From contig JAGXAB010000017.1 of assembly GCA_018971775.1 (NCBI GenBank), forward strand, positions 23,560 through 87,559: DNA of 64,000 bases, written 5' to 3'. Both the position numbers and the translations under genes were made by a program. The stretch comes from Cyanobacteria bacterium REEB67. GTDB taxonomy: Bacteria; Cyanobacteriota; Vampirovibrionia; Obscuribacterales; Obscuribacteraceae. Positions 27,162-36,958 of this stretch are shown piece after piece (within the stretch, counting starts at the first letter, position 1; every line of letters starts with the position of its first letter). The notes under the pieces are model-generated. The model searched no databases. It saw only the letters and a program-made list of their open reading frames with translations, and had not been told where the DNA came from.

Positions 27162-28343
27162 ATTAGCAGCAATTATGCCAATACAGACTTTTTTGTCGCC
27201 CTGGCCGGTATAGCGATAGCCGGGCTAGTGGTTTTCAGCGTCACGCGGGAGGAAGCGTTTTTTGCTCCGAAAAAAAGTCCGGCCGAAATCGAGGCTAAAA
27301 AACATGCTGTTGCCGCCAAAGTAAAAAATGGCGGCTTGCCGCTCGGAGATCCGAGTTTGCCTGCCAATGTCAATCAGGCCTTTGATGCCTTTACCAGAGC
27401 CAATCAGGCCATCACCGACAACAATCCAAAAGAGGCGATTGAGCTCTTTAAAAAAGCTTGCGAGTTGGATCCGATTCGCAAAATTTATTGGGCCTCGCTG
27501 GGCAGCGCTTATAACAATGCCGGTGATCAGGAATCGGCCAGTAAAGCCTATCTGGAAGTCTATCAGCGCGATGTTTATGACCTTTTCAATCTGACCAGTC
27601 TCGGCTATGCCTCGCAAGTCCTGCGCGACGATCGCGCTGCACGTCGTTATTATCTGATGGCGCTAACCGTGCGACCTGATGCGCCCGATGCCTGGCAAGA
27701 AATGTTCAATGTCTTGCACGGCATGAACCTTGATCGTTTTTATCAACCGGTGCAAGAGATGATCCAGTCGCCTGAAAGCATCGAAAATATCGACCTTGTC
27801 TATAAGATCAACCAGACCGCTCTTGATGATGATCCAAATGACTATTATTGTCTGGTCAACAGGGCGATGATGAAAATTAGAGCCTTGCGTTTAGTCGATG
27901 CTCAAGAAGACGTAACGAGGGCGCTCAAGCTACAGCCGCAGGGTCCGGGTGCGCTACTCGCCCAGGCCGATATCTATAACAAGGCCGGTCAAACCGAAAA
28001 GGCCATGGCTGCTTACCGGTCCATTCTTCAATTCAGTCCCCAACCGGTCGCCTACGCTGAGCTCGGCGAGCTCGAAATGCAACTTGGCCAGACCGATAAG
28101 GCCCTGCATGATTTTGGCAAAGCGACGGAGCTGGGCAACGATAAACCGTCCTGGCTGGATACGTATAACAAATTGCGCGATATGAACGCCAAGCGTATCG
28201 ACGCAGAAGCCGCGGCCAAGGCTACGGCCGCCAAGGGGTCGGCCAAGCCTAATCCTTTGCCGGCTCCTTTGCCGGCTCTGGACAGCATTGTCAAAGCAAC
28301 CGCGGATGCCGATGCCAAAGCGACCGTGAAGGCGGGTCCTTAG
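27162..28343 (+). CDS. Membrane-anchored TPR protein, probable ATT start
   Basis: Cytoplasmic-face or periplasmic TPR scaffold. The first canonical start is GTG 27228, but that falls in the middle of a hydrophobic segment. Reading upstream in frame gives an intact anchor (FFVALAGIAIAGLVVFSV) with no ATG, GTG or TTG before the stop at 27120. ATT at 27162 with AAGG seven bases upstream is the best start, giving 393 residues. TPRs run from about 70 to 320 (AIELFKKACELDP, SASKAYLEVY, AMAAYRSILQFSP, ALHDFGKATELG); the Ala/Lys-rich tail is disordered. It overlaps the convergent LOG gene end by four bases. Confidence 0.75.
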   Translation: MSSNYANTDFFVALAGIAIAGLVVFSVTREEAFFAPKKSPAEIEAKKHAVAAKVKNGGLPLGDPSLPANVNQAFDAFTRANQAITDNNPKEAIELFKKACELDPIRKIYWASLGSAYNNAGDQESASKAYLEVYQRDVYDLFNLTSLGYASQVLRDDRAARRYYLMALTVRPDAPDAWQEMFNVLHGMNLDRFYQPVQEMIQSPESIENIDLVYKINQTALDDDPNDYYCLVNRAMMKIRALRLVDAQEDVTRALKLQPQGPGALLAQADIYNKAGQTEKAMAAYRSILQFSPQPVAYAELGELEMQLGQTDKALHDFGKATELGNDKPSWLDTYNKLRDMNAKRIDAEAAAKATAAKGSAKPNPLPAPLPALDSIVKATADADAKATVKAGP

Positions 28344-28897
28344 CGTACCGGGTGTGTCTGGTGAGAAATGAGCAGCTCGAGGACCTTTTCTGGAGTGGAA
28401 GCTTCCAGAATGAGGGCTCGCAAGCCTTCGTTCAAAAAGCCTTGATCTACAACATGGTCAAAAAAGTCCAGCAGAGAATCGAAATAACCGAGAGCGTTCA
28501 GTATACCGATTGGCTTATTGTGCAGTTTTAACTGCGCCCAGGTGAGGATTTCGCAAAATTCGTCGAGGGTGCCATAGCCACCCGGCAGGGCGATAAAGCC
28601 ATCGGAAAGGTCGGCCATGAGCGCTTTACGCTCGTGCATTGATTGGACGAAATGGGTTTGTGTCAGGCGGGTATGGGCGACTTCGCGCTCGGCCAGAAAT
28701 TTCGGAATGACACCGATAACCTGACCGCCGGCGTCGAGGGCGGCGTCGGCGATGATGCCCATTAATCCGACGTTGCCTCCACCGTAGACCAGGGTAATCC
28801 CTTTTTGGGCGATAGCGCGTCCCATGTCCCGGGCGATTTCCTGGTGCGTAACATTGTTACCGGGGGAAGCGCCGCAAAATACGGCAATGGCGTTCAC
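28340..28897 (-). CDS. LOG family (cytokinin riboside 5'-monophosphate phosphoribohydrolase-like)
   Basis: 185 residues, full length for the TIGR00730 type. FCGASPG opens the Rossmann fold, VYGGGNVGLMG binds nucleotide, and ALPGGYGTLDEFCEI is the catalytic PGGxGTxxE motif. Predicted to hydrolyse nucleoside monophosphates to base plus ribose 5-phosphate. GTG start at 28897; the gene diverges from the 2H-like gene and meets the TPR gene end. Confidence 0.93.
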   Translation of the reverse strand: MNAIAVFCGASPGNNVTHQEIARDMGRAIAQKGITLVYGGGNVGLMGIIADAALDAGGQVIGVIPKFLAEREVAHTRLTQTHFVQSMHERKALMADLSDGFIALPGGYGTLDEFCEILTWAQLKLHNKPIGILNALGYFDSLLDFFDHVVDQGFLNEGLRALILEASTPEKVLELLISHQTHPVR

Positions 28898-28918
28898 TTA
28901 GCAAGACCTCACTTGGCA

Positions 28919-29641
28919 ATGCGCAAGAGTTCAACTATATTTCTTGCAATGCACATTATAGATACATCTTTGAGCGAGCAGAGTAAGCTCTTTGAAAAGC
29001 TTTTGTCAGAAGCTTTACAGAGGGGCCCTGACTATTCCGCCCTGGTCGGCCCTACGCTGGCGCAACTGCATCAACCTTGCTCCGCCCTGGTAATGCGACC
29101 ATCCGCCGAACTGGTAGCTAAATTGGCCGCCTGTACCGCTCAGATGGAGATATTTTTCCCCGGCCAGCTCTTCTATGGCCGGTCCAATATTCATATGACC
29201 GTCAGTGCTCTGCCCAAGCTCGTTACAGGCAGTCAACTGCATAACCACCTTGGTCGCAGTCTTGCGTCTCACGTCGGTGCGTTGAAGCCACTGGCCATGC
29301 CGGTTGTCGGTCTTGGTATCATCGGCAGTGCAATTGTCTTCAAGGCCTTTGACAGTGAAGGACAGCTTGGAAAGCTGGTCCGCTACCTCGTGGCTGACCT
29401 GGAGGAAGAAGGATTTTCCATGACCGGTATGGCCGGCTTCCACACCAAAATCTTCTGGCTGACCGCGGCTCGCTTACTCAAGCCGCCTTCCGCTGAATTG
29501 CTTGACTATGTCCTCCAGCACTCGGAGCAGGACTTTGGTCTGGCGCGTTTTGACGCTATTGACCTGGTTTCGACCGATTCGCTTTTTAGTGAAATGGCAA
29601 CCAGTGTCGTCAAAAAATATAATCTGGCCGACTATTTTTAA
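28919..29641 (+). CDS. 2H-phosphoesterase-like (LigT-related) protein
   Basis: 240 residues from ATG 28919 (or 230 from ATG 28949; neither has a clear Shine-Dalgarno). SNIHMTVSAL supplies an HxT motif near residue 98, and a second His motif, GFHTKIFWL, occurs near 184. The ending, in which a strand LVSTDSLFSEMA leads to a KKYNL-type terminus, also fits the bilobal 2H fold. Such enzymes cut cyclic phosphodiesters or nucleotide ends. The second motif is HTK rather than HxT/S, so the assignment is tentative. Confidence 0.5.
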   Translation: MRKSSTIFLAMHIIDTSLSEQSKLFEKLLSEALQRGPDYSALVGPTLAQLHQPCSALVMRPSAELVAKLAACTAQMEIFFPGQLFYGRSNIHMTVSALPKLVTGSQLHNHLGRSLASHVGALKPLAMPVVGLGIIGSAIVFKAFDSEGQLGKLVRYLVADLEEEGFSMTGMAGFHTKIFWLTAARLLKPPSAELLDYVLQHSEQDFGLARFDAIDLVSTDSLFSEMATSVVKKYNLADYF

Positions 29642-29652
29642 GCCGAGCTGAC

Positions 29653-30321
29653 TTATTTCTCGCTCGTATCGAGGCTGATCATCAGCGTACCGTCCCTACT
29701 TGATACGACGCGCATTCTGGTCAGATCATGGACAACAAAATCAGCGGCGCTGATATCGTGGTCGGCGCGGCTGAAGCCGATGGCGATCACACGTGCGCCG
29801 GCGGCTTTCCCGGCTTTGATGCCGGCTGGGGAATCCTCGAGCACTATGCAGTCTGCCGGATCTATACCCAGTCCCTGCGCTGCTTTCAAGTAACATTGCG
29901 GATCCGGCTTGCCGGCGGTGACATCGTCGGCGGTGACAAAAACGGTCGGTCTGGGTAGACCGACATGACCGAGTCGGTGATTGGCCAGGCGTCTCGAGCC
30001 GGAAGTGACTATTGCCCAGTGAGCTTTGGGCAAGCTGTTCAGGAATGTTTTCGCTCCGGCGATTTCCACCAGGTCGGTGGTGACGCTGCATTCCAGATCT
30101 TCCAGGGCTTTCATTTCGGTAGCGAGATCGAGATGTGGCACGAGCAATTTTAAGCTGTCGGCAGTGCGCATGCCGTGTGCGCTTTTCTTAATCCAGTCGA
30201 TGTCGAGTGCATGGTCGGTGGCCCAGGCTTCCCAGGCATAATCGACACATTTGAGCGAGTCGATCAGCGTACCGTCCAGGTCGCTCAATATGGCCCGGCA
30301 GTTGATTTGAATGGTTGACAT
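29653..30321 (-). CDS. HAD superfamily IA phosphatase
   Basis: 222 residues. DLDGTLIDS (motif I), VTSGSRR (motif II), GKPDPQCYL (Lys motif III) and VLEDSPAGIKAGKAAG (motif IV) are all present with a helical cap between. This is the beta-phosphoglucomutase/sugar-phosphatase (HxpA-like) branch. Cytosolic hydrolysis of sugar phosphates is expected. Convergent with the 2H-like gene. Confidence 0.9.
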   Translation of the reverse strand: MSTIQINCRAILSDLDGTLIDSLKCVDYAWEAWATDHALDIDWIKKSAHGMRTADSLKLLVPHLDLATEMKALEDLECSVTTDLVEIAGAKTFLNSLPKAHWAIVTSGSRRLANHRLGHVGLPRPTVFVTADDVTAGKPDPQCYLKAAQGLGIDPADCIVLEDSPAGIKAGKAAGARVIAIGFSRADHDISAADFVVHDLTRMRVVSSRDGTLMISLDTSEK

Positions 30322-30402
30322 ACTATAGGGAGCCCAAGTCTGTGGAGGCCGAACACTTTAGCGCCCTGCTGTGAATTATTCAAGGTAATCGTTAAGTTGT
30401 AG

Positions 30403-32847
30403 TCAGGCTTGATTTTTTTCTCTGGCGGCAAACCAGATTAAAGACAGCCAGCCGATGGCGTAAAAAATAATGGCCGTCATAAACGAACAACTGATGCCAA
30501 AAGTTTGAGTAATGATTACCGACCCGACTGAGGCGCAGACCGAGGTGGCACCGTTCAGGCCCCAGAGCCAGGGGCCAATCTCGGGCGAGCGGCGCAGGGC
30601 CAGACGCATGCCGATTGGAAAGGCCGTGCCCATCAGCCAGCCGATTGGGAAGAGAATGCCCACCGAAACGGCGATGCGCTCGACTGTATCGCAGGCCTGA
30701 AACATTGTGATTGCTGAGGGCGTGAGCCAGCCGAAGAGGACGAGCACGACCATGAGAACAAGTATGACGAGCGGCGCTGTCCTGGTCAGGCTTGTGTCTT
30801 TGAGCCAGTTGGTGGAAAAGCTGCCCAGGGCGCTCGCGGTGAGCAGGGTGAAGAGAACAGCGGCCAGTGAATAAATGGGATGACCAAGGAAAACCGAGAG
30901 GCGCTGTATTTGCGAAATCTCGATGAGCATGAAGCCGATGCCGATGCAGCAAAAATAGACGAGCATCGGGGCTGCGTCTTTTAGAGATAAAGCCGTTATC
31001 GATGGAGAGTTTGCGCCTCGTTGGCGACGCAGAGTCAGCACCAGGGGCAGTATCACGCAGGTGGCCGTCAAGATCAGAACGATGATGAAAAGAGAGACCA
31101 GTGTGCAGGTGGCCACCATGTTGAAAGAGTTTTCGGAGCGACCATAGAGGAAAGAGAGGTTTTGCCAGTCGCGCAGGCGGGCCATCTGAAAAAAGAAGGG
31201 GCTGTCGTCGGTGGGCGGGGTGAGGCGTGCTGGTATGGTGCTCAGAAAAGCCTCATTATCGCAGTTGGCGATGATTTTGGGCAGGAGTGGATCGCTTGCC
31301 TGGAGCGGGTCTAGCACGACTTCAAATTGCAAGCGTTCGGCGTTTCTGCGGACGTTTTCTATATCAGCTGTCGAAAAAGCGCTCGGGCTGACCATCAAGT
31401 TGCCAACAGCGCGGAAGTTTTCCTCCGATCCGTCCAGCTTATTGCTGCGCACTACGATCATATTTTTGCGCGGATCGCTGACGCCCATTTTTTTCAAAGC
31501 CTCGGCTGCCAGGCAAACGATCTTATCGATTTCATATTGATGTTCGGCCGGGTACCAGCGGCAGCAGGAGACTACTCCCTGTGGGCTCAAGTGTTCCAGA
31601 TAGATGCGCCATGCTTCCATGGTATAGAGTGAATTTTCGGTAAGGGCGTAGGCACCGGCGGAGGTGGCAGCCCAGGTGTCGATCAAGGTGATTTGAATGA
31701 TGTCGAACTTTTCTTTACTGCGGGCAATAAAACTGCGCGCCTCGTCGTTGACCAGGTTGACGTGCGGATTTTTATCGATGTGACCTGTGTAGTCGGCAAA
31801 TTTATTGCGCAGAACGTCGCAAATTATGTCGTTTATTTCGACGCCGGTGACGGACTTCTGGTCGAAAGTGAGGGCGGAGAGGATGTCGATGCCGCCACCG
31901 ACGCCGATCACCAGAACGTTGGCATGGGGGCGAAGGATGTGCGCCATCGAGGCGACCAGATCGCGCAGATAAGACATCTTGCTGATGTCGCCGTCGTTTC
32001 GGAAAAGCACGGTGCCGGCCAGATTATCGATGTCCAGGAACAGCGAGCGCACCTTTATATTTTGATCGGCTGTTTTAGAGAGACCGGTGAGTTTGACCGG
32101 ATAAGGTTCGTCCGGATTGCCGTAGACCCTGATGCGCGAGAAGGAATTCCACTTTTCGTAGAGCAGGGCTTGCTCTTCCAAACCTTTAACCCAGCGCAAT
32201 TTCATCAAATGATATTGCATATTGATTGGCAGGAATGCAGCCGTCAAAACGGTGGTGACAATAGCTGTTGTGAAAAGTCGGCGGCTGTCTTTGATGCAAT
32301 CAAAGGCAAAGAAGAGAGCGCCGACGCAGGCTAGAAAGGCAACGACGATGACGGCGCTGATGCCGTCCACAGACTTTAATAAGAGCAAAAGCGCGATGCA
32401 ACCGATCGCCGCACCGCAGAGATCGGCTGCATAGAGTTTGCTGACGGCCTGGGGAAATCGTGTCAGAGCCAGACAGATACAGATGCCGCTAAAAATGAAG
32501 GGCAGCGAAATAATCAGGTAGGTGGCGGCCAGCGAGAGTATGCCGATCCAGGAAATATAAGGAACAAAACGGATGCACAAATGCAACCAGAAGCTGAGCA
32601 AAAGGCTGGCGGCGAAAATCAGGGCGCTTGCGGCCAGATGTTTTTGCGTTTTTTCGGGTTTGAAAATATCGGGTAGCAAGTAGACCGCGAGCGAACCTAC
32701 GGTCATGCCGAACATGGCGATCGAAACGGCCATGAAGGCGAAGTGATACCACATCGTGACGCTGAAGATGCGAACGAGCAAAAGCTCGAACATCAGCGAA
32801 GCCAGGGCGACAAAAAAGAGGCCGATGAATGTGTTGCGAGATGCCAT
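30403..32847 (-). CDS. Polytopic membrane protein with spermidine synthase-like domain
   Basis: 814 residues. About seven membrane helices (1-215) are followed by a soluble methyltransferase-fold domain (about 280-480) with VLVIGVGGGIDILSAL and VTGVEIND typical of SpeE-like enzymes, then about seven more helices (595-810). The equivalent of the SpeE substrate motif is altered (ITLIDTWAATSAGAYAL instead of D-x-x-D), so true polyamine synthesis is doubtful. Such membrane-embedded SpeE-like proteins are widespread and uncharacterised. Single gene. Confidence 0.8.
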   Translation of the reverse strand: MASRNTFIGLFFVALASLMFELLLVRIFSVTMWYHFAFMAVSIAMFGMTVGSLAVYLLPDIFKPEKTQKHLAASALIFAASLLLSFWLHLCIRFVPYISWIGILSLAATYLIISLPFIFSGICICLALTRFPQAVSKLYAADLCGAAIGCIALLLLLKSVDGISAVIVVAFLACVGALFFAFDCIKDSRRLFTTAIVTTVLTAAFLPINMQYHLMKLRWVKGLEEQALLYEKWNSFSRIRVYGNPDEPYPVKLTGLSKTADQNIKVRSLFLDIDNLAGTVLFRNDGDISKMSYLRDLVASMAHILRPHANVLVIGVGGGIDILSALTFDQKSVTGVEINDIICDVLRNKFADYTGHIDKNPHVNLVNDEARSFIARSKEKFDIIQITLIDTWAATSAGAYALTENSLYTMEAWRIYLEHLSPQGVVSCCRWYPAEHQYEIDKIVCLAAEALKKMGVSDPRKNMIVVRSNKLDGSEENFRAVGNLMVSPSAFSTADIENVRRNAERLQFEVVLDPLQASDPLLPKIIANCDNEAFLSTIPARLTPPTDDSPFFFQMARLRDWQNLSFLYGRSENSFNMVATCTLVSLFIIVLILTATCVILPLVLTLRRQRGANSPSITALSLKDAAPMLVYFCCIGIGFMLIEISQIQRLSVFLGHPIYSLAAVLFTLLTASALGSFSTNWLKDTSLTRTAPLVILVLMVVLVLFGWLTPSAITMFQACDTVERIAVSVGILFPIGWLMGTAFPIGMRLALRRSPEIGPWLWGLNGATSVCASVGSVIITQTFGISCSFMTAIIFYAIGWLSLIWFAAREKNQA

Positions 32848-33015
32848 GCTGGAGTTTGCCTTGCTGGTAAATTGTGGACCGGGCCATTATAGCCCGCCTG
32901 CTATTCAGGTTCATTCAGTCCGATTCAGTCCTTTGTGCGCCTGGGCACCGCCGGCGTCTTTCTATTAAATGCAGTAGTATAAATTTCAAAAAAAGCAAAG
33001 ATAGTGTAGCCAGGT

Positions 33016-33072
33016 GGACCACCGGGGCAGCTTCGCAGTGCTTTCCGCACTTTGAAACAAACCCCGGGGTCC
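33016..33072. other. Structured intergenic element
   Basis: An outer stem of 11 bp with one bulged A (33016-33027 with 33062-33072, ggacc-ccgggg) encloses an inner 5-bp hairpin (agtgc/gcact, 33037-33051). It lies between two minus-strand genes, downstream of the acyl-CoA synthetase. There is no U-tract on either strand, so it is not a classic terminator. Could be a processed 3' end or regulatory RNA structure. Confidence 0.4.
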
Positions 33073-33141
33073 TCTTTACTCGTACTATTTCTACTTTGCT
33101 CTTACTCTTAAATCAGTTCACCCTCGGTCGAGGCGCTCGAG

Positions 33142-35112
33142 TCAGGCGCTCTTGCCCGGCTTGACGAACAGCGCTTCGATCAAATCGGCGTAACGCTTGG
33201 TCACTTCGTTCGGACGGACCTTCTGACTGGCGGTGAGCAGGCCGTTTTCGACGGTGGCGGCGTCTTTGATGATCACCGTCTTTTTGACCGTTTCCCAGTG
33301 TTCAAGCGACGCGTTGGCTTCCTTGACGGCGGCGTCGACGGCGGCCTTGACCAGGTCGTTGCCGGCATAGAAGGCCTGCAGGGCGTCGGCATTGCCGTTC
33401 AGCTCGGCCGGGATGGTGACGCCGTTTTCCTTGATGATCTCACGGGCGGCAATCGGATTGACGAAGACCACCGCGGCGATGAAGGGCTTGCCGTCACCGA
33501 CCGGTACGACGGCCTGAATGATGGCCGAGTTGTCGAAGGCCTTTTCGATTTTCTCGGGAGCGACGTACTTGCCGCCGTCCGTCTTGAAGAGACGCTTGGC
33601 GCGACCGGTGATGTGCAGGCGGCCATTGGTGTCGATGAAGCCGAGGTCGCCGGTTTTGAACCAGCCGTCGGCGGTGAAGGAGGCCTTGTTGTCTTCGGGC
33701 AGATTCCAGTAACCGGGCGAGACGACGCCGCCGGCGAGATAGATTTCGCCACTGCCACTGGTGTCACCTTCGGCCGGCACGATACGCACCTGGCAGCCGT
33801 CGATCACCTTGCCGACCGTGCCGATTTCGCACTGGCCGGGCTGATTGGCGATGATCGCACCGGAGGTTTCGGTCAGACCGTAGCCTTCGATGATTTCCAG
33901 ACCGACGCTCTTGAAAAACTTGAGCACATCGGGGGAAATGGCCGCGCCGCCGGAGCCGAGGATGCGCAGACGACCGCCGAGGCCGTTGCGGACCGTGCGG
34001 AAGACGAGCTTGTCGGCCACCCAGTGCTTGAAGCCGGTTTCCTTCTGGGCGAAGGCCCACTTGATCAGCTTGGCCTTGAAGCCTTTGGCGCTGTCGAGTT
34101 GCGACTGGATCTTGTCCTTCATGCGACGCCAGACGAGCGGCACACCGAGGACGATGGTCGGATGCAGCTCGGGGAGCACCTTGCCGACTTCCTCGACCTT
34201 GCAGAAGGCGACAGTGACGCCGTTCCAGAGGCAGATGCCCATGCCGTTGATGTTCTCGTAGCAGTGGGCGAGCGGCAGGTAGGAGAGATAGAGGTCTTCG
34301 TCGCCGAAGTTGAAGCCATGCTGGTAGACGGCCTCGCAGGAAGCGGCGACATTGCCGTGGGTGATGACGACGCCCTTGGGCACGCCACTCGACCCGGAGG
34401 TGTAGATCAGCTTGGCCATGTCGCTGCGGCGCACGCCTTTGGCAGCCACGCCGGCAGCGGTCGCTTCCATGAAGGGGAAAGCGTCATCGGCCTGGGCGAC
34501 CATCAGGTCGAAAATGCGACTGGCATCGGGCTTGATGGCGATTATCGGGTCAACGCCGTCGACATAGTCGACGCCGGTCTTGTTGCCCTTGACGCGAAAC
34601 TGATAGTCCGGCGAATCGGCGGTTAAGTCGTCGAAGAGCAGGGCGGTGATGCCTTCGACATCCTTGGCTTTGGCCTTCTGGCTTTCGCTGTCGGCGATGA
34701 GCAGTCGGGCACCGGCGTTCTGGGCGACGTAGACGACTTGATCGGCGCCGTTGTTCGGATAGATCGGCACCGAGATGGCGCCCAGCGTCTGGATGGCGAG
34801 GTCGGTCCATACCCATTCCGGGCAGTTCCAGGCGAGCAGTGCGACGCGATCTCCGTTCGAGACGCCTAGGGCGATCAGGCGAGCGGCGATGGCGGCGACG
34901 ATGCGCCCGGCGTGATTCCAGGTGATGTTGCTATAGGCGGGCGCTTCGATGACGACGCTGGCGCCGTGATAACCGGCGGCCATGGCATGGATGATCGGCT
35001 TGTGCGGATTGGGATTCTTGACCTTGACCGCGGTGGCGTCTGGCTTGTCGGCGACATGCGACCAGAAGCGGTTGATCAGAATCGGTTGACCGTTTTTCAG
35101 AGATTTGGCCAT
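33142..35112 (-). CDS. Long-chain acyl-CoA synthetase (AMP-forming)
   Basis: 656 residues, FadD/ACSL type. YTSGSSGVPKGVVITHGN is the P-loop near residue 240; GYGLTETSG and YWNLPEDN..TADGWFKTGDLGFID are the adenylate and hinge motifs; the Lys-rich C-terminal subdomain (GRAKRLFKTDGGKYVAPEKIE) is complete. It activates fatty acids for the thiolase and FadB-type enzyme encoded nearby. GGAG seven bases before ATG 35112. Codon use is strongly biased, producing a 442-codon antisense frame, which suggests high expression. Confidence 0.93.
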   Translation of the reverse strand: MAKSLKNGQPILINRFWSHVADKPDATAVKVKNPNPHKPIIHAMAAGYHGASVVIEAPAYSNITWNHAGRIVAAIAARLIALGVSNGDRVALLAWNCPEWVWTDLAIQTLGAISVPIYPNNGADQVVYVAQNAGARLLIADSESQKAKAKDVEGITALLFDDLTADSPDYQFRVKGNKTGVDYVDGVDPIIAIKPDASRIFDLMVAQADDAFPFMEATAAGVAAKGVRRSDMAKLIYTSGSSGVPKGVVITHGNVAASCEAVYQHGFNFGDEDLYLSYLPLAHCYENINGMGICLWNGVTVAFCKVEEVGKVLPELHPTIVLGVPLVWRRMKDKIQSQLDSAKGFKAKLIKWAFAQKETGFKHWVADKLVFRTVRNGLGGRLRILGSGGAAISPDVLKFFKSVGLEIIEGYGLTETSGAIIANQPGQCEIGTVGKVIDGCQVRIVPAEGDTSGSGEIYLAGGVVSPGYWNLPEDNKASFTADGWFKTGDLGFIDTNGRLHITGRAKRLFKTDGGKYVAPEKIEKAFDNSAIIQAVVPVGDGKPFIAAVVFVNPIAAREIIKENGVTIPAELNGNADALQAFYAGNDLVKAAVDAAVKEANASLEHWETVKKTVIIKDAATVENGLLTASQKVRPNEVTKRYADLIEALFVKPGKSA

Positions 35113-35839
35113 TTGTTACTCCAGATGTTTGAGATTGAGGCAAACGAGAGCTCTCGCGAGGCAGGCAGCGCGAGGGTTTATGGGGGTAAATTCGACGAGC
35201 GGCACCGCTTGCAATGACAGTCCTGGGGGCAGGTGCTGGGTCAGAGAGTGGGGTGCGCGATGAAAACGGGGTGGGTTTTTTTAGAGAGACTTTTTGCTTT
35301 AAACGAAGAGGGTGATAGAGGACTCTGACCCTAGGCAAGTTGAGATAGTGATCTCAAGATTCGCGAAAGCTTATTAGAGAAAAGATATCTTGGAAACCGG
35401 CGCGACCCCGGTCCTTGAATTTCACAGCCGCTGAAAAACAGGCAAAAGTCATTTTGGTGTCAAGGGAAGCCAAGGTGTACTAGGTGTGCAATTCGTAGGC
35501 ATGTACGCTTTCTCGCCGCCCTGGCGTCGCTCGCGCAACCGCGATGGCGTTCGCATACACCTGTTTGTAAAGAGGTGGTTTGTGAAGAGGCATTAAAACA
35601 ATTGTCATGATTGCTTAACCTAAAACTCTCTAGAGCCAGTTGTTTGCGTACAGAGCCACTTCTTAATATCTCTAAGCAACTCAATTTCTTTTTTCTCGAG
35701 ATTCACCAAACACCTTTCTTTCACACGCCCCCCCCTTACGCATCTTGAAACTCCGCTGGTCGCTTAATTGCGCCCAAGTCTAGTTACGGAGTTCGAGATC
35801 GGCGCCCCCTCAGGGTTGCTAAAGCTCACGGAGCTTAAA
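35113..35839. other. Divergent intergenic region
   Basis: About 730 bases between the acyl-CoA synthetase (minus) and the patatin gene (plus). It must carry both promoters, but I see no convincing -35/-10 pair or FadR-like palindrome. Short open frames here lack ribosome sites and family resemblance and are not called. Confidence 0.6.
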
Positions 35840-36958
35840 ATGAGTGACAACACTATAAATCCGCGGGCTGACCTGGGTCAGCCGGCGGACCTTCACCTGC
35901 TTATCTCCAGCGGCGGCTCCAGGGCGATTCTGGCCGGTGCCGGAACCATCCTCCTCTGCGACCACGCTGGTATCAAATCCTGGAAGTCTATCGGCGGCAT
36001 CAGCGGCGGCTCTTTGCCGACTGTTCTGCATGCGGCCGGTTATGACGCCAGGACCTCCGTTAAGATTGCCCTCGACGTCGACTTTTCCAGTCTGCTCACT
36101 CGTCGCGGTAGCATTCTCAAAATTCTTTTCGCTTACATGATGCAGAGTCGCTACGAGCAGACCCGTCCAAAGAAGGGCGTACTCAGCAGCGAAAAAGTCG
36201 GCACCTTCGTCGAGACTCAAGTTGCCGCCGCCGGCAATGCCGCCTGGCCGACGCTCTACTGGACGCAGGCCGGCGTCGAGGATGGACAACTCGTCTTCAC
36301 CTCGACCGGCATCCATCACATCAAGCGCACCGGCTCTTATCGCCAGTTGATGAGCGAACCCGGTCCCCTCGGTGTCGCCGTTCGCGGTAGTTGTGCCGTG
36401 CCCGGCATCATCGACGCGGTGCCGGTACAGATCGGCAAGGACGAATTCTGGCTGCACGACGGCGTACTTTCTCCCGAAGGTCGCACGCCAGTCAGTGTCC
36501 CCGAGCGTTTCTACGGTGCCAAGCCCGAGCAGATAATCGTTTGCGATGTCGGCGAGAGCGACGGCTCACGTACGATCAAGCCGAGCAAGGCCAAGCTTTT
36601 CTGGCGCTGGTTTTGCGGCAAGCTCTGCGTGCCCGAGTACTATCCACCGCCGCTCGACGAGAAAGACGGCTACATCATCTGCGAGCCGACTGTCACCAAC
36701 TTCAAATCGCTGCAGTTCACGCTGACGCGTGATCAAAAGTGGCAGGCGGTCATGTCCGGCTATATGGGCGCGGCCGCTGCTCTCGAAAGGGCGCATCTCC
36801 TCAGTGGTGACGCACTCGTCGCCTCCCGGGAGATCTGTGCCAAGTTTCAGGACATTGTTGCTGATTGTGAGGCTCGCAAAAAGTCGGTCAAGGCCGGCGA
36901 ACTCACCGAGCGCACCGAGGCCCTGCTCAGCTCTTACGGGCTCTGGGCCCGGTCGTAA
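35840..36958 (+). CDS. Patatin-like phospholipase
   Basis: 372 residues. The oxyanion region is SSGGSRA near residue 25, the nucleophile elbow is GGISGGS (Ser near 55), and HDGV near 207 supplies the Asp of the Ser-Asp dyad (usually DGG/DGA). GGAG six bases before ATG 35840 favours this start over the upstream one. No signal peptide. It probably releases fatty acids from lipids for the adjacent beta-oxidation enzymes; location is inferred as cytosolic. Confidence 0.85.
   Translation: MSDNTINPRADLGQPADLHLLISSGGSRAILAGAGTILLCDHAGIKSWKSIGGISGGSLPTVLHAAGYDARTSVKIALDVDFSSLLTRRGSILKILFAYMMQSRYEQTRPKKGVLSSEKVGTFVETQVAAAGNAAWPTLYWTQAGVEDGQLVFTSTGIHHIKRTGSYRQLMSEPGPLGVAVRGSCAVPGIIDAVPVQIGKDEFWLHDGVLSPEGRTPVSVPERFYGAKPEQIIVCDVGESDGSRTIKPSKAKLFWRWFCGKLCVPEYYPPPLDEKDGYIICEPTVTNFKSLQFTLTRDQKWQAVMSGYMGAAAALERAHLLSGDALVASREICAKFQDIVADCEARKKSVKAGELTERTEALLSSYGLWARS

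Noticed and set aside
35460..35684. 74-codon minus-strand frame in the divergent lipid-gene region
   Set aside because: No ribosome site, no family resemblance, and it lies where two promoters are needed.
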